A DNA stretch of 64,000 bases from Odiellus spinosus. Lineage: Eukaryota > Arthropoda > Arachnida > Opiliones > Phalangiidae. Position numbers and translations under genes: made by a program. The notes below the pieces were generated by a model. The model was not told the origin of the DNA and made no database searches. It saw nothing but the letters and a program-made list of their open reading frames with translations. Location of the stretch: assembly GCA_963920705.1 (NCBI GenBank), contig OY987239.1:5410371-5474370 (forward strand), in the 5' to 3' direction. Of the stretch, positions 27,201 to 39,005 are shown piece after piece (the first letter of the stretch is position 1; each line of letters opens with the position of its first letter).

Positions 27201-30200
27201 ATGAAACTTTTTCATTTTTCAAATGAAACTTTTTCATTTTTGAAATGAAACTTTTTCATTTTTGAAATGAAACTTTTTCATTTTTCAAATGAAACTTTTT
27301 CATTTTTCAAATGAAACTTTTTCATTTTTCAAATGAAACTTTTTCATTTTTCAAATGAAACTTTTTCATTTTTCAAATGAAACTTTTTCATTTTTCAAAT
27401 GAAACTTTTTCATTTTTCAAATGAAACTTTTTCATTTTTCAAATGAAACTTTTTCATTTTTCAAATGAAACTTTTTCATTTTTCAAATGAAACTTTTTCA
27501 TTTTTCAAATGAAACTTTTTCATTTTTCAAATGAAACTTTTTCATTTTTCAAATGAAACTTTTTCATTTTTCAAATGAAACTTTTTCATTTTTCAAATGA
27601 AACTTTTTCATTTTTCAAATGAAACTTTTTCATTTTTCAAATGAAACTTTTTCATTTTTCAAATGAAACTTTTTCATTTTTCAAATGAAACTTTTTCATT
27701 TTTCAAATGAAACTTTTTCATTTTTCAAATGAAACTTTTTCATTTTTCAAATGAAACTTTTTCATTTTTCAAATGAAACTTTTTCATTTTTCAAATGAAA
27801 CTTTTTCATTTTTCAAATGAAACTTTTTCATTTTTCAAATGAAACTTTTTCATTTTTCAAATGAAACTTTTTCATTTTTCAAATGAAACTTTTTCATTTT
27901 TCAAATGAAACTTTTTCATTTTTCAAATGAAACTTTTTCATTTTTCAAATGAAACTTTTTCATTTTTCAAATGAAACTTTTTCATTTTTCAAATGAAACT
28001 TTTTCATTTTTCAAATGAAACTTTTTCATTTTTCAAATGAAACTTTTTCATTTTTCAAATGAAACTTTTTCATTTTTCAAATGAAACTTTTTCATTTTTC
28101 AAATGAAACTTTTTCATTTTTCAAATGAAACTTTTTCATTTTTCAAATGAAACTTTTTCATTTTTCAAATGAAACTTTTTCATTTTTCAAATGAAACTTT
28201 TTCATTTTTCAAATGAAACTTTTTCATTTTTCAAATGAAACTTTTTCATTTTTCAAATGAAACTTTTTCATTTTTCAAATGAAACTTTTTCATTTTTCAA
28301 ATGAAACTTTTTCATTTTTCAAATGAAACTTTTTCATTTTTCAAATGAAACTTTTTCATTTTTCAAATGAAACTTTTTCATTTTTCAAATGAAACTTTTT
28401 CATTTTTCAAATGAAACTTTTTCATTTTTCAAATGAAACTTTTTCATTTTTCAAATGAAACTTTTTCATTTTTCAAATGAAACTTTTTCATTTTTCAAAT
28501 GAAACTTTTTCATTTTTCAAATGAAACTTTTTCATTTTTCAAATGAAACTTTTTCATTTTTCAAATGAAACTTTTTCATTTTTCAAATGAAACTTTTTCA
28601 TTTTTCAAATGAAACTTTTTCATTTTTCAAATGAAACTTTTTCATTTTTCAAATGAAACTTTTTCATTTTTCAAATGAAACTTTTTCATTTTTCAAATGA
28701 AACTTTTTCATTTTTCAAATGAAACTTTTTCATTTTTCAAATGAAACTTTTTCATTTTTCAAATGAAACTTTTTCATTTTTCAAATGAAACTTTTTCATT
28801 TTTCAAATGAAACTTTTTCATTTTTCAAATGAAACTTTTTCATTTTTCAAATGAAACTTTTTCATTTTTCAAATGAAACTTTTTCATTTTTCAAATGAAA
28901 CTTTTTCATTTTTCAAATGAAACTTTTTCATTTTTCAAATGAAACTTTTTCATTTTTCAAATGAAACTTTTTCATTTTTCAAATGAAACTTTTTCATTTT
29001 TCAAATGAAACTTTTTCATTTTTCAAATGAAACTTTTTCATTTTTCAAATGAAACTTTTTCATTTTTCAAATGAAACTTTTTCATTTTTCAAATGAAACT
29101 TTTTCATTTTTCAAATGAAACTTTTTCATTTTTCAAATGAAACTTTTTCATTTTTCAAATGAAACTTTTTCATTTTTCAAATGAAACTTTTTTATTTTTC
29201 AAATGAAACTTTTTCATTTTTCAAATGAAACTTTTTCATTTTTCAAATGAAACTTTTTCATTTTTCAAATGAAACTTTTTCATTTTTAAATGAAACTTTT
29301 TCATTTTTCAAATGAAACTTTTTCATTTTTCAAATGAAACTTTTTCATTTTTCAAATGAAACTTTCATTTTTCAAATGAAACTTTTTCATTTTTCAAATG
29401 AAACTTTTTCATTTTTCAAATGAAACTTTTTCATTTTTCAAATGAAAAAGTTTCATTTGAAAAATGAAAATTTTCATTTTTCAAATGAAACTTTTTCATT
29501 TTTCAAATGAAACTTTTTCATTTTTGAAATGAAACTTTTTCATTTTTGAAATGAAACTTTTTCATTTTTCAAATGACTTTTTCATTTTTCAAATGAAACT
29601 TTTTCATTTTTCAAATGAAACTTTTTCATTTTTCAAATGAAACTTTTTCATTTTTCAAATGAAACTTTTTCATTTTTGAAATGAAACTTTTTCATTTTTG
29701 AAATGAAACTTTTTCATTTTTCAAATGAAACTTTTTCATTTTTCAAATGAAACTTTTTCATTTTTCAAATGAAACTTTTTCATTTTTCAAATGAAACTTT
29801 TTCATTTTTCAAATGAAACTTTTTCATTTTTCAAATGAAACTTTTTCATTTTTCAAATGAAACTTTTTCATTTTTCAAATGAAACTTTTTCATTTTTCAA
29901 ATGAAACTTTTTCATTTTTCAAATGAAACTTTTTCATTTTTCAAATGAAACTTTTTCATTTTTCAAATGAAACTTTTTCATTTTTCAAATGAAACTTTTT
30001 CATTTTTCAAATGAAACTTTTTCATTTTTCAAATGAAACTTTTTCATTTTTCAAATGAAACTTTTTCATTTTTCAAATGAAACTTTTTCATTTTTCAAAT
30101 GAAACTTTTTCATTTTTCAAATGAAACTTTTTCATTTTTCAAATGAGACTTTTTCATTTTTCAAATGAGACTTTCATTTTTCAAATGAAACTTTTTCATT

Positions 30201-31324
30201 TTTCAAATGAAACTTTTTCATTTTTCAAATGAAAATTTTTCATTTTTCAAATGAAACTTTTTCATTTTTCAAATGAAACTTTTTCATTTTTCAAATGAAA
30301 CTTTTTCATTTTTCAAATGAAACTTTTTCATTTTTCAAATGAAACTTTTTCATTTTTCAAATGAAACTTTTTCATTTTTCAAATGAAACTTTTTCATTTT
30401 TCAAATGAAACTTTTTCATTTTTCAAATGAAACTTTTTCATTTTTCAAATGAAACTTTTTCATTTTTCAAATGAAACTTTTTCATTTTTCAAATGAAACT
30501 TTTTCATTTTTCAAATGAAACTTTTTCATTTTTCAAATGAAACTTTTTCATTTTTCAAATGAAACTTTTTCATTTTTCAAATGAAACTTTTTCATTTTTC
30601 AAATGAAACTTTTTCATTTTTCAAATGAAACTTTTTCATTTTTCAAATGAAACTTTTTCATTTTTCAAATGAAACTTTTTCATTTTTCAAATGAAACTTT
30701 TTCATTTTTCAAATGAAACTTTTTCATTTTTCAAATGAAACTTTTTCATTTTTCAAATGAAACTTTTTCATTTTTCAAATGAAACTTTTTCATTTTTCAA
30801 ATGAAACTTTTTCATTTTTCAAATGAAACTTTTTCATTTTTCAAATGAAACTTTTTCATTTTTCAAATGAAACTTTTTCATTTTTCAAATGAAACTTTTT
30901 CATTTTTCAAATGAAACTTTTTCATTTTTCAAATGAAACTTTTTCATTTTTCAAATGAAACTTTTTCATTTTTCAAATGAAACTTTTTCATTTTTCAAAT
31001 GAAACTTTTTCATTTTTCAAATGAAACTTTTTCATTTTTCAAATGAAACTTTTTCATTTTTCAAATGAAACTTTTTCATTTTTCAAATGAAACTTTTTCA
31101 TTTTTCAAATGAAACTTTTTCATTTTTCAAATGAAACTTTTTCATTTTTCAAATGAAACTTTTTCATTTTTCAAATGAAACTTTTTCATTTTTCAAATGA
31201 AACTTTTTCATTTTTCAAATGAAACTTTTTCATTTTTCAAATGAAACTTTTTCATTTTTCAAATGAAACTTTTTCATTTTTCAAATGAAACTTTTTTATT
31301 TTTCAAATGAAACTTTTTCATTTC
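24231..31324. repeat. Satellite array A: 22-bp hairpin monomer, about 320 copies
   Basis: The monomer holds TTTCATTT-TTC-AAATGAAA, a perfect 8-bp dyad with a 3-base loop, plus CTT. Most copies are identical, and a few variants (TTG loops, C-to-T, deletions) cluster at 26590-27300 and 29180-29720. Those two variant clusters are 2,592 bp apart and match in order, including an inverted monomer at 26851 and 29443. The array therefore contains a higher-order duplication. It lies inside an intron of the DEG/ENaC gene. Confidence 0.97.
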
Positions 31325-31332
31325 TAGTGTTT

Positions 31333-31640
31333 TTTATGTTTGGCATCCTCCATGTTTTTTTTTATGTTTGGCATCCTCCATGTTTTTTTTATGTTTGGCA
31401 TCCTCCATGTTTTTTTTATGTTTGGCATCCTCCATGTTTTTTTTTAAGTTTGGCATCCTTCATGTTTTTTTTAAGTTTGGCATCCTCCAGGTTTTTTTTA
31501 TGTTTGGCATCCTCCATGTTTTTTTTAAGTTTGGCATCCTCCATGTTTTATTTTTTATTTTTGACATCCTCCGTGTTTTTTATGTTTGCCATCCTCTATG
31601 TTTTTTTTTAATGTTTGGAATCCTCCATGCCTTTAAAGTT
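31333..31640 (+). repeat. Minisatellite with GGCATCCTCCATG core
   Basis: About ten to twelve units of roughly 27-31 bp (TTTATGTTTGGCATCCTCCA plus a T run) follow array A directly. Three degenerate units of the same motif are found in every spacer of array B (for example 47865-47935). Confidence 0.9.
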
Positions 31641-31649
31641 TTTTAGGAA

Positions 31650-32090
31650 TTGCTTGGCTTAGTCATACGCGACTTCTTGTTTCTTGGTTAAAAGAAATAT
31701 AATATATATAGAAGTTCTGGCAATATTGAGGCATAGTACCGTGGCCGATCGGTTAAAGCCGTCAAATATATACCATTATTATAAAATTTAATAATCCAGG
31801 TTCGATTCCTGGCGGGGGCCGAAAAAAATGTAAATTGTTGGATGGATAGCAAATGAGTATACGAAGGACTTTCATTACTTTGCTTAATTGTATTAATGTA
31901 ATTAACATATAATTTAAAGCTATTTGCATTATTTGTGGTTTAAACCTTTTTCTACTCGATGACGTTTTTCGTCATTTCTGGGGACTTCTGACTTCTGACA
32001 GCCAGGTACATAGTAATAGCCTACACCACCACCCGTTGGGTGTTTGGTGTGACTAAAAAGGATTTAAATAAATCCTAACGGTTTTTTTCA
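31650..32090 (+). mobile_element. tRNA-like element and conserved 3' tail (diverged copy)
   Basis: CATACGCGACTTCTTGTTTC leads to a tRNA-like sequence (A box GTGGCCGATCGGTTAAAGCC, B box GGTTCGATTCC; about 31734-31820). A tail with GATGACGTTTTTCGTCAT and repeated GACTTCTGACTTCTGACAG follows. The same order appears at 53498-53915, 57020-57437 and 59137-59554. The A-box sequence resembles Leu/Ser tRNAs. The acceptor stem is missing. Confidence 0.7.
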
Positions 32091-32941
32091 GAAATTTCAC
32101 TAGAGTCAGAACGGCAATTTTCGGCAACAATTGCTTTCGAACCAACTTCAGTTTTTCATCGAGTTCTTACGGATTCGTTAGCGGGAATAAATTTTATCAT
32201 ACTTAATTGCCACGAAATAAATATCACTATTTGGATCATTCCCTAAATGGAATAACAAATGGGGTCCAATGTTCTGATTTGATTCGGGCAGACATAATCA
32301 AGTCCAGTTTCATATCTACTTTAATGCGTTAAGAAACCTTTTTAAGCAATCTTTATCGCTCCATGAGTGGAGATATATATTATAGATTAAATATTTTCGT
32401 TATGTCATATCGACACGAACTCCTAGACACGATGTCACAAACCACAGGTAAATCACGCTTCAAGTTTACAGCAAGACATATTTTGGTATATGGTTCCTGA
32501 AAGTTTTGTCGTCAAAGCTTTCGCCCGAGGAGAGAGGAAAAAAACCCAAAACAGGTCGAGACTCGAATTACGGAATTCAAATTGCCCTCTCTAGCGGTTG
32601 AGATTGGAACTAAGTAGGCGGTGATAATATCGTGTCGAATATCAAAACAACTATCCTCTCTCTCTTGCGAAACGAAGAAGCGTGTCCCGCCCAGCCGTCG
32701 CGATTTCGAGTCTGATTTACTCTAGAAAGAATATACCGGCCCTGGGCGCATTTCTGTACAAATTTTGGAATACTTATGGTGAAACAATGGACTGAGAAAA
32801 TCAGACTCACTTCATCGTCATCCGCAGTATGTCGTCTTATAAACTTGAAGGATGATTTATTTATGCAAAAACTAATAGCAGGATGCTATATTCAAGTTGA
32901 CTTGCGAATTGAAACTCATGGTTGTATAACTTTTTTTCTAG

Positions 32942-33114
32942 GATTAAGTTTAATCTATAATATTGACGAAGAAGAATACCTAACACCATCTATATACACG
33001 AGTATGTTGGGGATAGCGGCGCATATTGGGCCAGACAAAACAGCCGTGCCAAAACTATACTCTGACATGTTTCAAATAGCCCCAGGCACAAATACCGTTA
33101 TAACATTGGATCAG
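32942..33114 (+). CDS. DEG/ENaC channel, extracellular exon (GLSLIYNIDEEEYL)
   Basis: The acceptor is TTTTTTTCTAG at 32941 and the donor is CAG/GTATAT at 33114. The spliced frame gives GLSLIYNIDEEEYLTPSIYT, AHIGPDKTAVPKLYSDMF and QIAPGTNTVITLDQ. These match the family's extracellular pattern GLSLxLNxxxxEYL ... PGTxTxIxL. The phase (starts with two bases of a codon, ends in phase 0) is self-consistent. A longer ATG ORF upstream (from 32776) is read through the intron and is not used. Confidence 0.8.
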
Positions 33115-35486
33115 GTATATTTACTTTGTTAACTATGATAATTATAATTAAAATAACAAAAATTAACATCACGCCGAGAGCAAGTTTTATTGATCTGTCT
33201 TTTTCGAGAGAAAACCAAAAAGAGGACTTATTTCTATGCTCTTTAGTGAGCGAGAACAAGAGCAAATTAAGTTTTTAGCGAGATTCAGAGCATTAATTCT
33301 TAGAATGGTCTAATGGGATTCACTATCAGTTTCTTTAATAATGGGGTGGTGACCCATAGAGGTCGGTGGATCAGTCCACCCTGAGTCAATTTATATAATT
33401 TCGCTAATTTTACAAGTTTGAGGGAATAGAATCATAAAGTTTCTTTAAGGGAATATCTAAAATTATCAACAAGATAGGTATGCAAGTCCATAAGAGAAGC
33501 CACACCCCGAGAACCCATTCTGACGCTAAGAGTTATCACTATTAGCCAGGCATTAAGTCTAACGCGCTTAGTGCAAAAAACTATAACTAACTTTAAGTAT
33601 AACCCAAAGTGTAATCCAGACACTCGCGCAAATAAAATTTTAAGGAACAACAAACCAGAGCCTGGCGTCTTCGTTCTTATATCGTAATGTAAATCTAAAA
33701 CGCGGGCTTGTAACGGCCAAAAACCGCTAACAGACTGGCTATAAGTGATTAAATTTCATATTATATCATAGATCAATTACCAAAGACTAGAAGCTCCATA
33801 CATTGACAATTGTCGCAAATATGAGCAATATTCCAGAATGGTAAGACCTTGCTACTCGTAAAAGCAAAAGTATATGGTCAGACCTCCTAAATCTGAACGC
33901 TTCTAATTCTGAACTCTTTCATTTAAAAATGTATGACTTAACTTGGGTTGGGTCTATTTAAAGATGGTACAGGCTCATTTTGTAGATTAAGAATGGGGCT
34001 ATTAGCGGAACACAACTTCGACACTCTAGGAAAAATCCCGGAGAAGATACGACCCTAATTAGCCAACCGCGATAATTAGCCTAAACCTAAGTCTATTATT
34101 ATCTCTAAGTAGCCAGCTAACAATGCTATCTATGGGAGGTATCTCTGTATACTTCAGACCTATACCACGTATCAAGTTAACTTTAACATAAACTTGAACG
34201 CCGATGCCGACATTTCTCTTAACTCATATAATACCAAGCAAGCCTGAACACCAACAAAGGGGGATATTTGGTTTTCAGTTAAAAAATGCGTCCCCCCAAA
34301 TCACTCTATACAAGGGGCTAAATTCCGAACATTTTCCTATTCCAAGAAATATTTAATTTTTTAGACCACCCTGACGGTCAGAATCACTCTAGCCTTTCAT
34401 TCCTTACGAATCTATTCCCCCGTCTATCTCATAGAAAGCGACTTACGAAGGTGCGGGTGTATAATTAGCATTAGACGTTCAGAAATCAGGGACTGGGGTC
34501 TGATAAAAGAGGTAGCTTCGTCTTCTTTATTGATACAATAAATGGGGAGTTGTTGAAAAAGAGAAAACCTGTTCTGTAAAGTCATTTCGGCGATAGAAAA
34601 AAAATAAATAAACTGGTTTATTTTCCTTTATACTCAACCAGTAGCGCTGGGTTCGAGAATATTTTCAAAATCGCGAGCTAGCCCTGACGAAACGTTTTGT
34701 AGACATAGATGCCCAATCGAGAGGCCTTATTTGGCTATTAGAGATAATAAAAGACTTATGGCCTAAATAATTAGACCGTTTTAAAGGGCACGTTTCCCTT
34801 TAGAGTCCGGAAATAATGTTTTACGAGCTTCGGAAAAATCACAGGCTTACGCGCTTGATTTCTTAGTAAAGTTTGAGTTTCCCGCTACAAAATAAACTTC
34901 TCAAACCCAGACTTTGGCGACAAACTCTTCTCGAAAATGAAATTTCAAAATATTTCTAAGAATTTCTAATTCTTAACGGCGCGCTAAAATATATAAAAAA
35001 CTTTTAAAATTTGCTAAAGCAGGGTTGCCACAGTTTTACGGATTCAAATTCCCTTACATTTCCAGGCTCTCCCTAACCTTTTTAGCTAATGCTACGAAAT
35101 TTTCAACCTTTTATTTTTTATATAATTGGGTTCGCCGAGCATTTAGCATTGACACGGTCAGCTTCAAATCTTTTTTTCAGATAATGATTGTATTTCCTGG
35201 CTTCTTGAAAGATCTTTAAATTCCCTGACATCTTAAAATATATTAAAATTCCCTGACTTTATATAGGGCTCATTTTCGGACTTTTCTTCGATTTTTATCG
35301 AGTGGCGAAACAATATTTTAGGATCTTCAAATAATACACGGAATGTCTACTTTCTAATGGTGCAATCGGTTTAAGCCTGGGTGGTTGCAAAGAAAAGTTA
35401 TTTGAAAAAGTAGTTTGAATTAAGGGTTTTTTAAGAGTTGGTTAGCTCTAGCCGTAAGTTGTATGAATATATACTTTTGCTAAAAG
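33115..35486 (+). other. Intron of the channel gene
   Basis: No coding segment was recognised. A short repeat with GGTTGCCACAG ... TTCCCTGAC motifs (about 35018-35282) lies near its end. Confidence 0.5.
35018..35282 (+). repeat. Dispersed repeat rich in TTCCCTGACTTT motifs
   Basis: It shares GGTTGCCACAGTTTT, TTTTTTATATAATTG and TGACACGGTCAGCTTCAAA with the split copy at 37852-38045 and 39006-39290. It gives the uninterrupted order of that family. There is no coding content. Confidence 0.7.
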
Positions 35487-35656
35487 ATTTGTCAATAGTG
35501 ATCTATATGTAAATATTGATACTGATCATTTTAAAAAGAAATGCCTCGACGATTGTTGGAACAAGATAAACGAGAAAGCCTGCAACTGCACAGACCCGTT
35601 GGTCAACTACCCTGATAATAATAATAATTATTGCAGTCTCTTCGATCCCGTAACAA
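35487..35656 (+). CDS. DEG/ENaC channel, cysteine-rich exon 1
   Basis: It encodes YVNIDTDHFKKKCLDDCW followed by NKINEKACNCTDPLVNYP and YCSLFDPVT. This is the CxxxC...CxC...P...YC pattern of the DEG/ENaC cysteine-rich domain. The donor is ACAA/GTAAGT (GT at 35657), in phase 1. The start is uncertain: an AG at 35485-35486 gives the longer exon, and one at 35537-35538 a shorter exon. Confidence 0.78.
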
Positions 35657-35750
35657 GTAAGTTTGTTGTAGGAGGGTGGTGTAGTTGTTTGGGTAGTTTT
35701 CTGACATATTCTTGATTAAATTAATTATAATTATTGATTACTGAATCAAG

Positions 35751-35823
35751 AGTGTTGCCTAAACAAAGTCCGGGAAAACATAATGGAGAAAATGATGAAT
35801 TGCGACTGTCGCGAACCGTGCGA
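35751..35823 (+). CDS. DEG/ENaC channel, cysteine-rich exon 2
   Basis: The acceptor is ...GAATCAAG and the donor is CGA/GTAAAT. The exon begins with two bases that complete the codon left by the previous exon. It encodes CCLNKVRENIMEKMMNCDC and REPCE, the NCxCxxPC motif typical before the second half of the domain. Exon phases on both sides agree, which supports real splicing. Confidence 0.8.
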
Positions 35824-35890
35824 GTAAATGCGCTTATAACATTATTTCAACAATGAATTGAACAAAATTAATTTCAATATTTCGTTTTAG

Positions 35891-35958
35891 TTCCGTGCAT
35901 TATAGAATTTCAATATCTTCTGACAAACTAAACGCAAGTTTTACCATAGCAAATTATC
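35891..35958 (+). CDS. DEG/ENaC channel, exon after the cysteine-rich domain
   Basis: The acceptor is TTTCGTTTTAG at 35890. In the phase set by the previous exon it reads SVHYRISISSDKLNASF. This fits the PCxSxxYxxxxSxAxL pattern of pickpocket channels. The donor is not certain (GTTTTA or GTATTC). The second membrane segment was not found downstream and may be outside the window. Confidence 0.65.
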
Positions 35959-36059
35959 GTATTCTTACACCAATAATTTAACCCTGCTCACTTCCTTCGA
36001 GCTTCAACCCTGCTCTAATAACGATGATTTTTGCCCTGGAACCGATTTTGGTTGGTTAA

Positions 36060-37689
36060 ATACCCATTCAGACTAGAATTTTTGCTGAAAACCCTCGCTC
36101 AACTTTTGCTGTACAATTTAAGTTGTACAACTTCGTTTTCACACAGACGCAAAAATTGCACAGCTCCTAATGCAATTTTCCCTACTTCACGCCATCTATG
36201 ACGTCATAATTCGATTTTTAGTTATAAATATTCAGACTAGAGGGCGCAATTTCCAAAGTAAACAACCACGAGGTGGTAACAAAGTCTGAACTGAACTAAA
36301 TTTTACATTTGGCTATTTTTTCCTGTATGCTATAAAAATCATGAACTTGCGGCGAGGTAAGTTGGTTGAAATTAAGTCATTAAATTTTAGTATTTAAAAT
36401 GGAAGTAACCATTCAAAATAAAAAAGCTATAATTGCGCTATTAAGTGTTCTTAAAACCAAAAGTATGTTGAACATCAGTTTTGATTGTTAAGGGGGTGCA
36501 CCGTAAACTAGTACATAACACCCCCGCCAATCCATGCGACTGCATCATGTGTCCACTTAAGTGCCGCACGCGAAACCATGCCCGGAACGGGAAGCAAGGC
36601 CAAAGAGCGGGAACCGAAGAACCCCAGACCAGTGCAACCGCACACACGTGATGAGGCTAAGGCAGCAGAAGGAAAGGTATATGGCTTGGCGACCAGAACC
36701 CACACAGCAGTGCCATACGGCTCCAGTAATGTAACTGTGACCCAACAAGACCGACTCAAAGGCCGAGGGAGCTGCCGGGGGCCAGTTCGGCCCCCGCGAG
36801 TCGGCCGGTTGTGGGCGAGACTGCCGTGTTCTAATTCGCGGAACTAGGACGGATCCTAGAACTCGGGCCCCCTCACCACGACAAGGATGGAACACTACCC
36901 CCACCCTGCGCACGGACAAGTGGGGGGAGGGGGCAAGTATGTTGAACAGTAAAAATAGGAGTATTTGCGCGAAGCGTTAAGCCTAGGCTTGTGAAAATGG
37001 CGCTAATATGTATCTGCTAGGTAGACTCCGACGCCGCCGATTGCGCGCCGGCGCGCCGTTTAACTTTGCAATATTTTTGACGCCGCCGCCGATATCTAAT
37101 ATTTTCGGCACGCCGCTGCACCGCCGCCGGTTAATTCTTGGCGCGCCATATGATCCGAAAGAGTCGAGCGTGACTCTGCCAACAGGAGTCAGCAGCTGTC
37201 GAATAGCCACTGCCACGCAGTGCAGGCACGGTGAGAGACCGTTGGTCCGTGGGAAACCACGAAAGTAAAAGTAAAAGTAAAATTTCTGCCCAGGCTCGTT
37301 CACGGGAGAGATGAAAGACGCGACATTCGGGAGCTGACCACGTGACGTCATACGCCGATAAACGCCGCTGCCGATACGCTCATGGTTTACGTCACCCCTA
37401 GGGAAAAAGCTCGGCGCGCCGGCGCCGAAACTAAAACAATACCGTCACGCCGCCGCCGGGTATTTGTCGCGGCGTCGGAGTCTACTGCTAAGTACGTCGC
37501 TTTCCTATTGGTCACTTTAAAAGTAGACAAAAATTGTACAGCAGAAATCGGTCGATGGTGCGATAAAAATCGCAATGTTGAATCAGCAAAAGCTTTACAA
37601 CTTTGACTTCACATTTCGCTATTTTTTCCTTGGGTTACAAAAGTTGTAACCCAAGTTTTTGAGCAAAAATCCTATAATCTGAATGGGCC
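36060..37689. mobile_element. TTAA-flanked inverted-repeat element, non-autonomous (piggyBac-like ends)
   Basis: TTAA (36056-36059 and 37690-37693) borders terminal inverted repeats of about 35 bp. The left reads ACCCATTCAGACTAGAATTT and the right, reversed, CCCATTCAGATTATAGGATT. Both continue into TTTTTGCT. TTAA targets are used by piggyBac-type transposases, but none is encoded. The inside has a GC-rich CGCCGCC segment (37,020-37,480) and a nested retroposon. Confidence 0.65.
36475..36934 (-). mobile_element. Retroposon with 14-bp target duplication, GC-rich, unidentified
   Basis: The 460-bp insert is bracketed by AAGTATGTTGAACA (36461-36474 and 36935-36948). It is much richer in GC than its surroundings, and overlapping ORFs on both strands are by-products. 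The orientation is a guess. It may be the 3' or 5' end of a LINE, or a SINE. It lies inside the TTAA element and is therefore younger. Confidence 0.6.
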
Positions 37690-37851
37690 TTAACTTCGGG
37701 TGACCCAAAACTTACAAACCCATAAAATATTCGTGGTAGAATGTGATAAACAAATATTGACGTTGTATATTAACGGGAATGAAATTATTTCGAAGACCAG
37801 AGTAATAAACGACACTGGAATTGGAGTGTAAGATTTGGATTTTGTCTCGCG

Positions 37852-38045
37852 GGGTTGCCACAGTTTTTTCAGATTCAAATTCCATGACTTTTCAAGGTTT
37901 TCCCTGACCTTTTCCAACGATTTTCCTTGATATTTTCCAACAATTTCCCTGACCTTTTCCAACGATTTTCCCTGACCGTTTTAGCTAATACTACCAAATT
38001 TTTAACCATTTATTTTTTATATAATTGCGTTCGCCAAACCTTTTG
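37852..38045 (+). repeat. Left half of an interrupted TTCCCTGAC repeat
   Basis: It is similar to 35018-35140, with extra tandem copies of TTTTCCAACGATTTTCCCTG. Similarity stops near TTCGCCAAACC and resumes at 39006 with TGACACGGTCAGC. Confidence 0.65.
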
Positions 38046-39005
38046 TACGCGTATCTTCGTTCTAATCTATACGGTTTGAAAGTAGGTCAGCGGTTTGCAA
38101 AACAGCGTTTCCCAGTTCAGCGTTTGTCAAAAAAGCGGTGTCTCAGAACAGCGATTGTCAAAAAAGCGGTGTCTCAGAACAGCGATTGTCAAAATAAACT
38201 CTCTCACAACAGCGTTAGTCAAAATCGCAATTTCAAAATGGCGAATGTTAAAACAGCGGAAATTGGCAAAATGGCGAATGTCAAAACAGCGGAAATTGGC
38301 AAAATAGCGCTTTCTCATAAAAACGGTTTCTCTTATCAGCGCTTTCTTATAAAAACGGTTTCTCTAATCAGCGCTTTCTCTTAAAAACGGTTTCTCATTA
38401 CGGTTCTTTTTGTATTGATTTATTATCTAGATGACGTACAACTTGACCGTTGCCCTTATTTAGGTCAGCGGCTCCATTACCTCTATCACTCCTTGTTGAA
38501 AATTGTCAAAACCCTCATAGAAGTGGAGTGACAGTCCTTTGCCAGTTTGAATCCACGATTGGACTCTATAAATTAAGAGGATTTCTTATCTTGAACAGTA
38601 ACCTAACCTAACCGTACCGTTACATAGCCACGCCGTCTTTAAAATAAAGCTCGGATAATAAATCCATGTCGTATTTGTAACACAAACCTTTTGATCTAAA
38701 ATTTTAAAAAGTAAAATCCTTACGGATTTATCCTAAAAAATAGAAACATGAAACCATTTTATTCTTGTTGCGGGTAAAGTTCATTTAAAAATTATTAATT
38801 CAACAAGGAGACAATAACGTCGTTTTAAATATGCGGATCCGCTGATATGATACTGTTATTTTGAATACCTGCTGTTACGGTAATCGCTAATTTGGAAATC
38901 CGCTCTCATGAAAAAGCTGTTTTGCATGAACGCTTTTTTGGTAACGCTGTTTTGAGAATCGCTAATATAGGAAAGCGCAATACTACCTACATACCATCTA
39001 TACAA
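38046..39005. mobile_element. Insertion of unknown type, with short degenerate repeats
   Basis: It splits the TTCCCTGAC repeat. The left part (38090-38400) has tandem units such as AAAGCGGTGTCTCAGAACAG and ACAGCGGAAATTGGCAAAAT, and three copies of AAAACGGTTTCTC. The right end has related GCTGTTTTG motifs in inverted sense. There is no coding content. Exact edges and target duplication are unclear. Confidence 0.45.

Noticed and set aside
24231-31324. CRISPR array
   Set aside because: Monomers are contiguous with no unique spacers, lie in a eukaryotic intron and lack cas genes.
32776-32941. N-terminal extension (from the ATG at 32776) of the channel exon
   Set aside because: A polypyrimidine tract and AG acceptor at 32941 mark it as intron, and family similarity starts exactly after it.
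36557-36919. Overlapping ORFs of about 80-120 codons on both strands
   Set aside because: They are an effect of high GC content in the nested retroposon. There is no family signature and they overlap each other in several frames.
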